Shown here: positions 11,753-25,465 of the stretch, one piece after another
How positions within the stretch are numbered: position 1 is the first letter of the stretch
Layout: every line of letters begins with the position of its first letter
Assembly: GCA_026929865.2 (NCBI GenBank)
Contig: CM049395.1
Span: forward strand, 29,631,001-29,695,000
DNA from: Hyperoplus lanceolatus
Taxonomy: Eukaryota; Chordata; Actinopteri; Uranoscopiformes; Ammodytidae
Length of the DNA stretch: 64,000 nt
Direction of reading: 5' to 3'
Notes under the pieces: model-generated
Database searches by the model: none
What the model was told of the DNA's origin: nothing
The model's input: only the letters and a program-made list of their open reading frames with translations
Translations under genes and position numbers: made by a program

Positions 11753-13394
11753 TGCAGCTAAATTCAATTGCTCTTTTTTAACATAATTAAAAGTAAGTAT
11801 TTGTAAAGTATTGAATCTTGAAATTTTGAAATGGAACAAATGGGCTTGGAGCCGTGAGCCGTAGCTAAGAAAGCAGAACATACACATGGTTGGTTTTGTT
11901 GTTTTTTTTGATGATACTTTTACAAACAGGATAATCAAGCTTCCCTCATCATCAAAAAAAATAGAATCCACCGCGTTTATTTTTAACAGCTGGAGCTCCC
12001 ACGACGCTCTGACAAAGCGTATGTGGTTAAAAAAAGAAATATCTCTCGTAACTTTCACTTTTTTTATCCAAGAAAGAAAGAAGAAACAAAACACTGCAGT
12101 CAGTCTGAAGCATTATTTCTCCTCTGAGATAAACCCTGCGCCTTAACAAACCGGGTGGACAGGTCAACAGCACCTTCAGCAATTTGCTCCAAAGAAAAAA
12201 ACAACATCTTTTGGTATTGACTGCTGTCCTCTGGCTGCAAGTTGTGCTGGTGTGAGAGGATCAGGTCACCGTCCTCTAGACAACTGAACAACTTAACATC
12301 AACGCTTCCCTGCTTGTTATAGGGTTAAAGGTCAGGTTTACTAGACCACAGGGGGAGTGGGGGGGGGGTGTTACTGCAGGTTGGTAGCACATAAACAAGA
12401 AGAGGGTGAGAAAGGTGAAGAGACAGAGGCTTAAGTTTCCCTGGTGGAACATAGAGAGCGTCTGGTTGAGGAGGAGGTGGTGTCAGTGGTGGGTCATGGA
12501 GAGTGGAGAGCAGGGGTAAAGAGTTGGGTTTCCCCCTTGCACCTGCTGCACCTCCCTCTTTTCTGGGGCTTCTGATCTCTGTAGAATCTCAATCTTATCT
12601 CCTTCCACGACACGACACTCCCTTTTGCTAAAAAAAGGAGTGTGCCGCTTCAGTTTCAGCCGGGAGGCATCAAGACAACACACACAAGTATACCAGAAGT
12701 CGGACAATGTGAAGTTGTTATATTATTTTATTTAAGCTGTTAAACAAAAGCAGATCTTCGCAAATGCACACACGGAGTGTAATTTGGATTTTCCATAAAT
12801 TCCCTGGAAACCAATTGTATCCCTAACTATAACTATATTGGGCTTTATCCCTACCCTTACTTTTACTTTAACTGGCTTAAAGCTGGCTTGAACTTGAACT
12901 TGAGCCAACCTCCAGTCGTGATCGGTCAGCTGTGCAGAGTCGGGAAAGGAGCCAGGGTCTGAACATCTCCAGCTGTTCTAACTATTTCTGTCACTTTTCA
13001 TGTGCACGACTGACCAAATGTCAAACCATTAATGTCTTTGGTCGTAACACATAAACATCAGCTATAGGCAGAGAGAATCGTTGTGCTTATTTTCAATGTG
13101 TTGATCAGGCATCACTGTCATAGCCATTTAGAATCATGGTAGAGAAACTTTAGAACAAATGAAATACATATACAAAAAAAGGTATTCCTTTAAAAAGGGC
13201 AACAACATTTCAGCTACTTTAAATTCAGACAGCAAAGAATCCGTGATTGATAGTGCAACCGAGAAGATCTCTCTCCATCTCTTTCAGTGTAAACATGTGT
13301 TGCCCTCTGGCTCTGCACTGCCCACCCACACCGACTTGTATAAATAATACGACAATGTACTCGCAGTTTACAGAATCAGCACACAAGCACTAAG

Positions 13395-13399
<5 letters not shown>
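11750..13399. other. No feature recognised
   Basis: Mixed-composition sequence, with a G-run at 12360-12368 and Gly/Val-poor short frames only. No exon, RNA or TIR pair was recognised. Confidence 0.5.

Positions 13400-13483
<84 letters not shown>
13400..13483. repeat. (CA)42 microsatellite
   Basis: Perfect 84-bp dinucleotide tract. Confidence 0.95.
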
Positions 13484-13484
<1 letters not shown>

Positions 13485-13802
13485 GAGCTCTTCTGTCTGT
13501 TTACCGGTGCTCCAGCTGCCTACACACTGCATTCATATACTCACTCAAGTCCGCTTTAGGACAGAGTGGGTCAGAGGTTCTACTGAGAATCTATTATAAG
13601 CAATTATACATTCACTTGCTGTTTCCTAGCAAAAAACTGTTTATTAATGTCCTTAAGCGCAAACATACTATGACAGATCTGTGGGGATTTACAGGTTTGA
13701 GTATCAATACAGATGACTCAACGAATGCCTGGCCAGTTGCAGGAAATTGAACAGAACACAAAACTTATTTTCATGCACAAAATGGACACGTTATTACGCT
13801 TG

Positions 13803-14003
<201 letters not shown>

Positions 14004-14738
14004 CTGGTTTGTGTGGACAGAGGCTTTACAATAAAATGACAGACTGCGTAACTGTCCGCAGCTGGAAACAACAGTGAAAACTTGTAAGATTGAGCTAAGC
14101 AACCTGGAGGCCATTGCTGCTCCAACCTGTGATTAAGCTGAAGCCGAAACTCAGCAGAGGGTCTGCAGGCAACACAACTACCAGCTGCTATGTGACTGAC
14201 CCAGACTCAAGATATCAAGCTCCTTATGAGGCTGCAGGGATGCTCTGTCTGTCTCTGCTGCCCACACAATAATAACTTCCCTCCATATATACTGACAAAG
14301 ACAATCTCTCATCACACAAAAGTCATGGATATATTTTAAGATTGTTGGATGACCAAGTCAGATGGATTGTTATGCCTTCTGGCTTTGTTGATGTTGTTCT
14401 CCGCTTGAAAAGAGGCTGGGTAGTCCTGTTGCTGTGGAGACACATTTGATGCAATTCAAATGTGTGAAATTTATTCCGTTTTGGTGCACAACTGCTGCCA
14501 ATATCATCCTTATCTGCTGGTTCTAACAGTACTATGAAACGTAATGATGCTTACACTGAAATAATAAAACAGAAGACACAACATCTTCGGTGTCTTCTTG
14601 TGGATTATTGGAAACACATTTATCACACAAAAAAAAAAAAGTATCTCCACTAGATTATTTTCAGATAAAATTGCATGTTTGAAAAATGTCTTGGTTGGAT
14701 GACATTGCAACAAAGATTGAGATAACATTTTTTTTTAA

Positions 14739-15086
14739 AGGAGAAGTAAGTGATATTTTTTGTTAATACGTGTTAAATCTCTCTATATTCATAAAGCAAT
14801 CACTTAAACAGTATGCACGGTTCGTAACCCAGCTCTCTCAGTCTTTCAGCTTTGCAGTAATTGCCAGTTAAAATGTTGAGTATCCTGCTTGTTTTATCCA
14901 ATCAGGAGACAGAACGCTATAAAGAGGCAGTTTTCTGTGCACGTGAACAATGACTCGCTGCTCTCTATCGCGGCACTATCTGATGAACACGGCTGCGTGT
15001 TCATGTGGTGTTCACGAGGGAGGGGACTGCTCACTGCAGTAACTGACAGGAAGTTAGCTATAAGGACCATATCACTTACTTCTCCT
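14739..15086. mobile_element. 348-bp MITE with TTAA target duplication
   Basis: AGGAGAAGTAAGTGATAT at the left is exactly mirrored by ATATCACTTACTTCTCCT at the right. TTAA flanks both ends (14735-14738, 15087-15090). The interior has no coding capacity. Size and structure fit a miniature element mobilised by a TTAA-specific transposase (piggyBac or Kolobok type); the class is inferred from the TSD. Confidence 0.88.
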
Positions 15087-15551
15087 TTAACAGACCTCTG
15101 TTTTTAGTGACTGTAAATAAATAAAAAGAACATCAGCCACTACTGTAAATCCCTGATGTAGTTTGGAAAAAAACAGCCACACAATAAAAAGTGTCCGAAT
15201 TGTTGTCCTCCATCCACTTCCGTACCTGTGAGCAGAACATTTTCAAATTGGGTCAAGATCATGCGGTGAACCAAGCTGGGACAATTCAAAAATGTCAACT
15301 GTGTGAGTTTATTATGGATCATATCTGTGTCACATCTCTCAGGAGCTACAGATCCATCCAAACCCACTGAAACACAGTCAGAGTCTGGCCATTGACACAT
15401 GCTGCCACTGCTGGGTTAGCCCCCTCTGCAGACTCTCCTCCTTCCTCTACTATTAATAAGCTGCCCTCTGTGGATCTCTGTGCTGTCACGGCTGTCAGTC
15501 ATCAGCGCTAACAGGACCAGACAGCAGCAATGACACGCTCTGCATAGAACG

Positions 15552-15552
<1 letters not shown>

Positions 15553-15624
<72 letters not shown>
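15553..15624. repeat. (AC)36 microsatellite
   Basis: Perfect 72-bp dinucleotide tract. Confidence 0.95.
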
Positions 15625-15626
<2 letters not shown>

Positions 15627-16928
15627 TCTGGCACAGCATGCTGTCTGAAGTGAAAGCCACACGAGTCACACAAACATGCATAAAACAGCAATGTTCACAT
15701 GCTATGTGTGAAGTTCTGGCTCTTTTTTTAATAGCAAAATCACAAAACCAGCAAAGCATGTCAGTTTGTGTGTAATAGACTTGAGTCCTCCCTTATGTTC
15801 CCAGGTCGTTTGAGTTAATATTACAGCCCACAGTGAAACACCTGAGCAATATGGACACAGCTTTCAGTTGGCAAACAACAACACTGGATCACAGCCAACA
15901 TATGGTGAGGAGTGGGACTCATGCAGCCCGTCACTGCTACTGAGTTACACTTCTATTCAGTCCCCTCCTGCACACTGACCATCTATTCATGTGTTGTATT
16001 TCAACCCAATTTGCCATTCAGTTGTTCTGATTAACATATGTTCTGTTTATGTTGTAAGTGTTTATCAATAAGATGTTGTTTGAGAAGAATCAACCGAATG
16101 GCAAAGTTTTTTTTTCCAGGTTCAGCAAACAGCTCCTCCTGACCCACAGCTTGTGCCATCCCTTCACTAAAGCTCAGTTCAGCCCATACATACTGAAACA
16201 CCTAATTGTGTTTTAACGTTTACACTCTCTGGAGGCCATTTGGGAAAACGCTCTGTTTTTGAATGAGGACAACGGCAGCTTAGTATGAACAGAAGGCTTA
16301 AATGGGAGACATTATGCATAATTTTGATGGATTACCTCAGCAGGTGCTCAAACACTGCATTTGTTGATGTTCCAAGTGACCGCGCCCTCTAACAGCCAGA
16401 GAAATGATCAGGTCCAGTCTGCAGCTTTTGGAAAAACGTGTTTAGGTAGTTGGTCAATTCTGCCTATATCACTCATGATGAGTGGAAAATTCTGACAGTC
16501 GTCGGACAGCCCATAGCAGTCGGATGAGCTGAAAATAATGGCCGCTTGGAAGGTAAGAAAATTATCTAAGAACATATGATACACTTTAGAAGATGTAAAA
16601 TCATGTCAAATACACGTTTTTTGTAAATTATATTATAAAAACATGCTTCTTTTATGACATGATTCTCCATTGGTCCCTGCAGGGACTTTAAGATCTCAAA
16701 GCTTGCTGTAGACTCACACCTGTTATATTGCAGAGCTATAAACACCATTCAAACTGGAGCAATAATCTCACATCTAAAAATATAACTTCATTGGTCATCC
16801 TCAGATCTTGACCGAAGACGAAGAATTTAGCCAAGTTTGGACTCCTTGCCTATCAACTCTGAAACAATATTAATAAAATAAACTTGTTAATACGAACTGG
16901 GTGGTACTTTCCTATATTAATGTAATGT
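15625..16928. other. No feature recognised
   Basis: Unique-looking sequence. ATGGCCGCTTGGAAG at 16539 is followed directly by GTAAG, like a tiny first exon with a splice donor. With no promoter, acceptor or conserved product visible, I do not call it a gene. Confidence 0.45.
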
Positions 16929-17114
16929 TTTTTTTGCACACTTTAATCCTCTCGCTCCCCCCTGATCCGGAAGGAAGGTCCCCCGGGGGGGGCGGGGGGG
17001 GGGGGGAGGAGGGGGGGGCCCCCTCAAGTGTGACAGGATGGCGGCGCCAAGAGGGCCCCCCCGGCAGAGACCGAATGAAGGCCCTCTAATTTTTTTGCAC
17101 ACTTTAATCCTCTC
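16929..17114. repeat. 25-bp direct repeat bracketing a G/C-homopolymer-rich insert
   Basis: TTTTTTTGCACACTTTAATC followed by CTCTC occurs at 16929-16953 and again at 17090-17114. Between them lies a stretch dominated by G-runs and C-runs (about 16980-17065), unlike all neighbouring DNA. It could be an insertion flanked by a long duplication, a local duplication that has decayed, or an assembly or sequencing artefact. Confidence 0.7.
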
Positions 17115-17499
17115 CTTCCCCTTGTTCAACCTTTTTTCTACTCTTGTTTCTGATACTTTTATTATTAATTATTTAACATAAAGGACTTTTGCAGTCGGGA
17201 CACAAAATGTGCTCTAACATGAATTTTGAGGTGAAAGCAAAGTAACAGGGTCTCCTGCTGACTGGTGTAAGAGAACACATTAATATATAAGTGGACTGGA
17301 CTTTATATTCTCCTGATGCACCACTATTCATATCCACAGTGTGCACTTCACTGTGGATTGTGTACTGCACTTTGATGCTGAGGAGACCTCATTGAGCTTC
17401 TGTTAATGTGCTGAGTCACATGCTGCTATTTCTGTCCAAGACACATTAACGCTGCTGTGACAGACGAAGGCTCCAACCACTGACTGCTCTGGGGTCTGC
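17115..17499. other. No feature recognised
   Basis: Ordinary AT-rich sequence. The short frames have no recognisable product. Confidence 0.5.
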
Positions 17500-17503
17500 T
17501 TAA

Positions 17504-18281
17504 GGCTAATTTATGCTCCAAATCCGTGCGTAAATAGAGACGTATGTTTAGAACGGTATATCCGTCACTGCCCTCATACTTCCATGCGTCCTTTATGTTG
17601 GAATGGACATTAAGCAAATCAACCATTAGTGGGCAGCAACGCTGCTCAGAGTAAAAAGCTACTCAAATAGGAAGAAGAAGAGTCAAACAGTGAATTAACT
17701 GGAATACATATTTTATAATAGGTCAATGGAAGAAACAGCTTTAGCGATATAGGCCTACTACCGTAACAAAGGAAGAGGCTAGACTAGAGGCTGTGTTATA
17801 GACAGCGGGGGTCTGTGAGGACATTCATCACGATATGTCAACAAACTAGTCTCGCACGGACCTCCGGCACTTCTCTATTGCTGCCGTCAGCCTGCTGTCT
17901 AGCTGATATTCTTCCCCGTGCGATCCCCGCTCATGCTGCTCTGTTGTAGTTGTATGTCCGTGTGCCCCGGCCGTGTAACTTCATAGATAGATAAATGTGT
18001 ATGTAATTTCGTACCAACTCACAAAAACCTCCCCTCAAAAGTTAAGACATTTTCTAAAGTATTATGTCTTTCGTTTGTGTTTGTAAACAAATGTACAGTA
18101 AGTGAAAGTGAACTGTTGGCTGTGCGCCCCCCGTGATCTTTGGTAGTAATGCTCAGTCATGTCCGTTTGGTACGCATCCGCAAGCTTGCAGGATACGTGC
18201 AGAAATACGGACGTAATGTACGCAGAGTACGGACAGAAGGCTCTGTCCGTATGCGTATGTAACGTAGAGCATAAATGAGCC
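17504..18281. mobile_element. TIR transposon with TTAA flanks, Harbinger-like sequence
   Basis: The ends GGCTAATTTATGCTC and GAGCATAAATGAGCC are inverted repeats with one mismatch. TTAA lies on both sides (17500-17503, 18282-18285). Subterminal sequence is rich in CCGTATGCGTATG / CGTGCGTAAATAG-type words. Fish PIF/Harbinger non-autonomous elements often start GGCTGATTTAT after TAA or TTAA, so that superfamily is my best guess. A TTAA-specific family is the alternative. Length is 778 bp, with no transposase frame. Confidence 0.8.
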
Positions 18282-18573
18282 TTAAGGCCACAGATGACAC
18301 ATTCAAACCTAAATCAGATTAATATGTATGTGATGCAGTTGACAGGAGAGAGATATCCAGTGCCTACATACATCCTGGTAGGACCGCAAAAAAAGATTCA
18401 TAGATCTGTAGAATTGTTTGTTGTCTTCAGTGTTTTCAGAACCTTACAGTAGAGCAGCTCTTCAGTCATACTGTCTGGGATCAGATTGGAAAGTAAACAA
18501 ACTACATGGAGCCCCCTTGTGTTTTATGTCTAACTGTTAGCAGGTTGTTTTGTTCCCCAAAGCAGAGAAGTGA

Positions 18574-19152
18574 TAGCCTGGAAATCCAGAACCAGATATC
18601 TTGAACGATAGAGGGTCTGGCCACGATCAATAGTAATTTCCAACTCAAGGGGTGGCTCCTACTCGTGCATTTCAGATGCCACTGCACGCAGTTGGATAGC
18701 ACTACAACCAATCAGTTCGATGCACAAGACGACGTAAGCCCCTTTCGTTTAGCGAACAGCTGTTAAACTGTTAAATTAAACGTTTGCCGTTGTCGGTCGG
18801 CAAAATAGAACATTCCACTTACTTGCTAATGAAAGATTTGAGTGCCGTCTTCCAAATCGTTAAGGGTCAAGGCCAAAGTAGTCTCAAACTCACTCAACAT
18901 ATCCACAGCCATCTTTGATGTTTACTATCACGGCTTCGACGTCGCATGCACGTCACTGTCGTCACCCGGTTACGTCCGCCCCAGAGTACCATATAAAGGG
19001 CTCTGGTGCGCCCATATTAGATAGAACCAATTGAAACCACCCGCCAGATCTCTGGCTTTCTTGATAAAGCTTCAACGGAGCGTGTCAAGACCAACACGTG
19101 CAGCAAATTTAATTTGCCAGTGCCTAGTGGCAGGTCTGGGAATGCCAGGCTA
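18574..19152 (+). mobile_element. TAGCCTGG-TIR transposon, copy 1
   Basis: It starts TAGCCTGGAAATCCAGA and ends TCTGGGAATGCCAGGCTA. GAGAAGTGA is duplicated exactly at 18565-18573 and 19153-19161, a 9-bp TSD that can be read as up to 11 bp because terminal bases are ambiguous. Length is 579 bp. Copies of almost equal length occur at 24888-25465 and, interrupted and inverted, at 62149-63378. A 9-bp TSD is typical of Mutator-like elements, but the interior encodes nothing that would confirm it. Similar minus-strand frames over copies 1 and 2 are by-products of the shared sequence. Confidence 0.88.
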
Positions 19153-19500
19153 GAGAAGTGATGGATGTGTTGACAAAACACAACTTTTCTGTTGTGTCTC
19201 CCAGGTGCCATATTGTCACTAACTAACCAGGAAAACTGGATTATTCTTTTATTTTCTTTAATCTCGCACCAAGTTTTTCATGTATTTGATATGGTGTCAT
19301 GGTACTATTGGAAGCCTTTTAGAAAGTTGAAAAGTATTGTGTAAGTTTTTTGAAGTTGCTTAGCAGCACTAAATATACTCGGCCCGGTGAGTCACAAAGT
19401 GCTGAGAGACATTCTTTTCAGGACGCTGCCGTGTGCTGAAACAACTTCAGGATGTGATCTTGAGATTGTGGCGATTCTTCAGTTCAAAATGTCACATAGC

Positions 19501-19507
<7 letters not shown>

Positions 19508-19532
<25 letters not shown>

Positions 19533-19588
19533 AGCGGTAGAGAGAGAGAGAGGTAGAGGTAGAGAGAGAGAGAAGGGAGGGAGAGAGT
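19508..19588. repeat. (GA)n-rich microsatellite
   Basis: Interrupted GA tract with GGTAGAG interruptions. Confidence 0.9.
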
Positions 19589-19736
19589 GACTGTGGGGAG
19601 AGGAGAAGGTGGAGGTAAATGATTAAGTATAGTTGTGAGTTCATTTCCCCTGCGGAGCCCTGGCTCCATTTCTTTTCATCCACCAACAGAGATTCATCTC
19701 TTCGACAGCGAGAGAAGGAGGGGAGTGTATATGTAT

Positions 19737-21643
<1,907 letters not shown>

Positions 21644-21653
21644 TTGTGTGTGT

Positions 21654-21702
<49 letters not shown>

Positions 21703-21716
21703 TCTCTCTCTCTCTG
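21644..21716. repeat. Compound (TG)n(TC)n microsatellite
   Basis: A GT tract with one TCTG interruption, continuing into TCTCTC. Confidence 0.92.
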
Positions 21717-22251
21717 TCACCTTGTAAAAACTCATTACAAGTCCTACAGGTCATCTGCTGCCATGAGCAGAGCTCATCAATCAGTCAGGGGCGTCGCATT
21801 TCTGCACACAGCAGGTGCAGGGTTACACTGATTTTAACCACAGGACCTATGCACACACACCAACACACAGACAAAAGAGTTCGACTGCATGGTATGATTT
21901 AACTAGCTAAAGCTCAGCTGATCAATATATTTTGAATTACCAATGGATAACATTACTAAACTAGAAATGCAATTCCTGAAGAAATTGCGGTGTGAATGCT
22001 GCGCTGAAGCTGATACTGAATAACCTTCACTGCTGAATGTTGATGAAGAACGAAAAATTAATATATGTGAATGAACAGAATGGTTGAATAATACAATGTA
22101 TGAAAAATGTGGAATATTTGGAAGTTTGAATGGACTTTCTAGCTGAAATTATGAATTAATTTTGACCTTGAAATCTAACCTCTAAACTCATCTGAGGTCA
22201 TAATTGAGTCATAATCAACATCTGTGCAAAGTTAGAAGAACATCTGTTTAA

Positions 22252-23437
22252 AGTTGCAGTTGAGAGTTTCAGCCGTTGGGATCCCAACGGCTGTTTTCCC
22301 AACGCTCTACCTGCTGTAGCTCCTCCCTCCGAACGACAGCTCTATGCGCGTTCATGTGAATTGAGTTACATTGACAGGAGACAAACACCATGTCCGATTC
22401 CGAGGTGATTAAACATTAGTAATGATAACTACATACGTACATATTGAGCATACATTTTAATCACAGACATACCATGTATGTTAGCTTAAAATCATTGTAA
22501 GTGTGCTGGTAGGCCTAACAAAAGTAGCTGTAACAGCCAGGCAAGATAGCAAACTAATTGTAACAGAGCGGAGAGGAGTGTGTGTATCGCGGAGAGGTGT
22601 GTGTGTGTATCTCCTACTATCTATGCTCCTGCTCTGACCGCAGCTGGGAGGGGCTGCTCGGGGCTGCTGCGCGGGGAGCGGGCTGCGTGTCAGGCTCCCG
22701 CTGCTCGTTGAGAAGAGGTGATACTTGCTTTGGCGAAAAAAGTCACCAATAACACCAGAAAAAAAGCTAGATTTGTCGCTGTTTTGAAAAAAAAAGTCGC
22801 CAGGGGGGCTGAAAAGTCATTAAATATAGCGACAAAATCGTTTTGAGTTGGCAACACTGAGCACAGGAAGAGGGCTATAGGGCCAGCGGGCGTCCTGCTG
22901 CAGCCTAGGGGCAGAGGAAGGGGACGAGGTCGCAGTCGGAGAGGTCTTGATGTGATAGGGCAAGAAGACATGGCCGGTGTACTTTTTTTCGAGCTCTCTC
23001 CGTCTCCCTTTCAGCAGTTAACTTTTCAACATTCGTTTTTCCTCGTTTTTTTGCTGTCTTAGCGGTGTTAGTTGTTGGTATCCTGGGAATGGTAAATTGA
23101 GGGTTCGTTTGTGAAGACATTGCTACTTGCTGTCCGCCGTAGTAGCCTAGTACCAAACAGTAGGCTAGTGTCAGACTGCTAGGGTCGTGAACGCTCACGC
23201 AACTGACGCATCAACGTCGTTGCCAAGGTCCCACAGCCAATAAGAACGGAGAATCTGACCTCGCTCTGATTGGTCAAAATTAACATGAGCGGTGGCAATT
23301 TTGGGGGGCAGCACACAGAGGCAGGGGGGAGCAAAGTGATAAAAAAGTATTTTCAGACCACTTCACCTACATATAGCTGAATGGCTATTATGACAGTTTT
23401 GCCAAATATTACAGTAAAAAAACTCTCAACTGCAGCT
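22252..23437. mobile_element. 1186-bp TTAA-flanked transposon nested in the 2.7-kb element
   Basis: Left end AGTTGCAGTTGAGAGTTT; right end AAACTCTCAACTGCAGCT; one mismatch between the arms. TTAA is duplicated at 22248-22251 and 23438-23441. The interior is more GC-rich than its host (22560-22700, 22860-23000) and contains no recognisable transposase frame. It interrupts the internal modules of the surrounding element, so it arrived later. Confidence 0.88.
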
Positions 23438-23564
23438 TTAAGTCTAAAATGTTGCTTTAACCGGGATTTGAACCGCCAATCTTTGGTTCTCTACAATCAT
23501 ATGAGGTCATCTTTGAGTCATGATTGACATGTGTGCAAAGTTGACCTGCACTCTACATTCTCCA

Positions 23565-23630
23565 GCTTGGCCTTGAACCTGCGATCTACAGGTAATGAGC
23601 CCTAAGCTTTGACCACTACACTACTGCTCC
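23565..23630 (-). pseudogene. tRNA-like module (Pol III A/B-box remnant)
   Basis: On the minus strand, TAGTGTAGTGGTCAAAGC fits a tRNA A box. About 40 bases downstream, GGTTCAAGGCC is a degraded B box. A second B-box-like word, GGTTCAAATCCC, lies on the same strand at 23463-23474 without a matching A box. No cloverleaf can be completed, so these are tRNA-derived parts of the mobile element. Confidence 0.45.
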
Positions 23631-24887
23631 ATACACACAAGTAAGCGAGTAGGTAACACTAAAGAATTGATTGCCCAGCAAGTGGGCGCAGCTGTGGTGA
23701 TTGTAGGTACGCACACAGAGGATATATTCGAGATGCATAACTCCGAACTACTTCTTCTTACTTGCAAACCGTGTAACTGAAAAATTAAATGATGTTACCG
23801 TGAGAACCAGAAGACATTGATGAAGATTCAGTGTCAAATGTGTTTCTTTAATGTAAACATTTTCGAGTTGAGAGCAATTTTCGTTTAGATTTTTTGTCGT
23901 GGAATGTAGAATCTCATTTAACAGGGGAGCAGATGGCACCGTCAGTTGTTTTTGGTTAGACTTTTTTCCGCTTAGAAGCTCACAGCTCCCAATATGTATG
24001 TCCATTTGGCTCCAAAGAAACATTTCTGCGACTGCAACAATAATATCTACAGTTAGAGACCAAAATCATCCACGAGGAGTTTTGTATGAGTTGACGCAAT
24101 CTTAAAAATGTCTGGTGTTCTTTTTTATTCCCTCTTCTCCACTCTGACAGTTGATGTGCACACTCTAAATATCACTCAAATTGATGTTACATGAATTTAT
24201 GAATTTTATGAAAAAATAGTGAATTATGGAAACGTGCTCCCGTGCAAGACGAACATGGTACACTTTGAATGGATTTTCTACGATGAAGTATGAACGAGTA
24301 GGACCATTCATAATTTTGCAAGAAATATTAATTTCATAAAAAGTTGATTTTCTTCAAAATTATGAATGTTATTAAAAAACTGTATACGTGTATTAATGTC
24401 TTAACTATGCTGAACAGTTAGATGTGACAATGAAGTTTGTGGGATAAAGTATGAAGGAGGAGAAGGGATTTGAAATTTTGCATAATGTTTCATAAAACGT
24501 TGAAGTATGCAATTATGAATTATTTTCAAAATGTTGAAGGGGAGCAATAAAGTCCTTGAAGAGCTGAACATGTAGCTATTTGAATCAGGTTTGAAGGTTG
24601 AAGTATGATGAAGATATGGAACGGTGTAGAAACGGCGGAATAATAATAATTTGAAGGCTGTAGGATATTAAAGATGTGAATGCTTTCAGCATTCACACCA
24701 ATTAGACAAATCCACAGAGATTTCTCATCACCTTGAAATAAGTTCTCGAACATTCAATTTAAAATGGAAGAAGGTGTCGAGAGTGAATGGCTGTAGTCCA
24801 GCAATGTAAAACATGCCTCACTACAAAATCTCAAAAACCTGACATAAGTACCAGGTGAAACATTGGTGGTACACAGTAGTACCCCAA

Positions 24888-25465
24888 TAGCCTGGAAATC
24901 CAGACCCATATCTAGAACGATATAGGGTCTGGCCACGATCAATAGACCTTCCCAACTCAAGGGGCGGCACCTATGCATGCATTTCAAATGCATCTGCATG
25001 CAATTGGATAGCACTACGACCAATCAGGGCAATGAACAAGGTGACATATTAAGCCCCTTTTGTTTAGCGAACAGCGGGTTAACTGTTAAATTGAACTTTA
25101 GGCGTGGTCAGTCGGCAAAACTAAACATACTCTTATTTGCTAATGAAAGATTTGAGTGCCGTCTTCCAGCTCGTTCAAGTGTCGAGGCGAAAGCCATCTC
25201 AAACTCAAACAACATATCCACACAGCCATCTCTGTTTACTATCACGGCTTCGGTGGCACATGCACAGCACTGTCATCATCCGGTTACGTCCGCCCCAGAG
25301 CACCATACATAGTTATCTGGCCCGTCCATATTAGAAAAAACTATTTGATTGGTAGCTCAGGATTCCTTGACATATTTAATGAGTTTCAATGGAGAGTGTC
25401 CAGACCAACAGGCGCAGCACATTTAATTTGCCAGCGCCTAGCGGCAGGTCTGGCTTCCCAGGCTA
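24888..25465 (+). mobile_element. TAGCCTGG-TIR transposon, copy 2
   Basis: It begins TAGCCTGGAAATCCAGACC and ends GGTCTGGCTTCCCAGGCTA, 578 bp. The 9-bp flanks GTACCCCAA (24879-24887) and GTACCCTAG (25466-25474) match at 7 of 9 positions, consistent with an older 9-bp TSD than that of copy 1. Interior order and spacing match copy 1 throughout. Confidence 0.87.

Larger units (their letters stand above)
21989..24699. mobile_element. 2.7-kb TIR element with terminal hairpin and tRNA-like modules, split by another transposon
   Basis: The left end GGTGTGAATGCTG is mirrored by CAGCATTCACACC at the right. The right end itself folds (GTGAATGCTTTCAGCATTCAC, 24676-24696). AATT-containing flanks (AATTGC / AATTAG) give only weak support for a TSD. 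The interior is AT-rich with repeated GAAGTATGA and AATTATGAA words and no coding frame. Near-repeats of a GAGGTCAT...GAGTCAT...GTGCAAAGTT module occur at about 22191-22231 and 23502-23541. tRNA-like segments occur at 23463-23474 and 23565-23630. Removing the TTAA element at 22252-23437 leaves about 1.5 kb. I recognise this as a repeat seen in many teleosts but cannot name its superfamily. Confidence 0.6.

Noticed and set aside
16539..16560. Short first exon (ATGGCCGCTTGGAAG followed by GTAAG)
   Set aside because: Five codons plus a donor-like word are expected by chance, and no promoter or downstream exon was seen.
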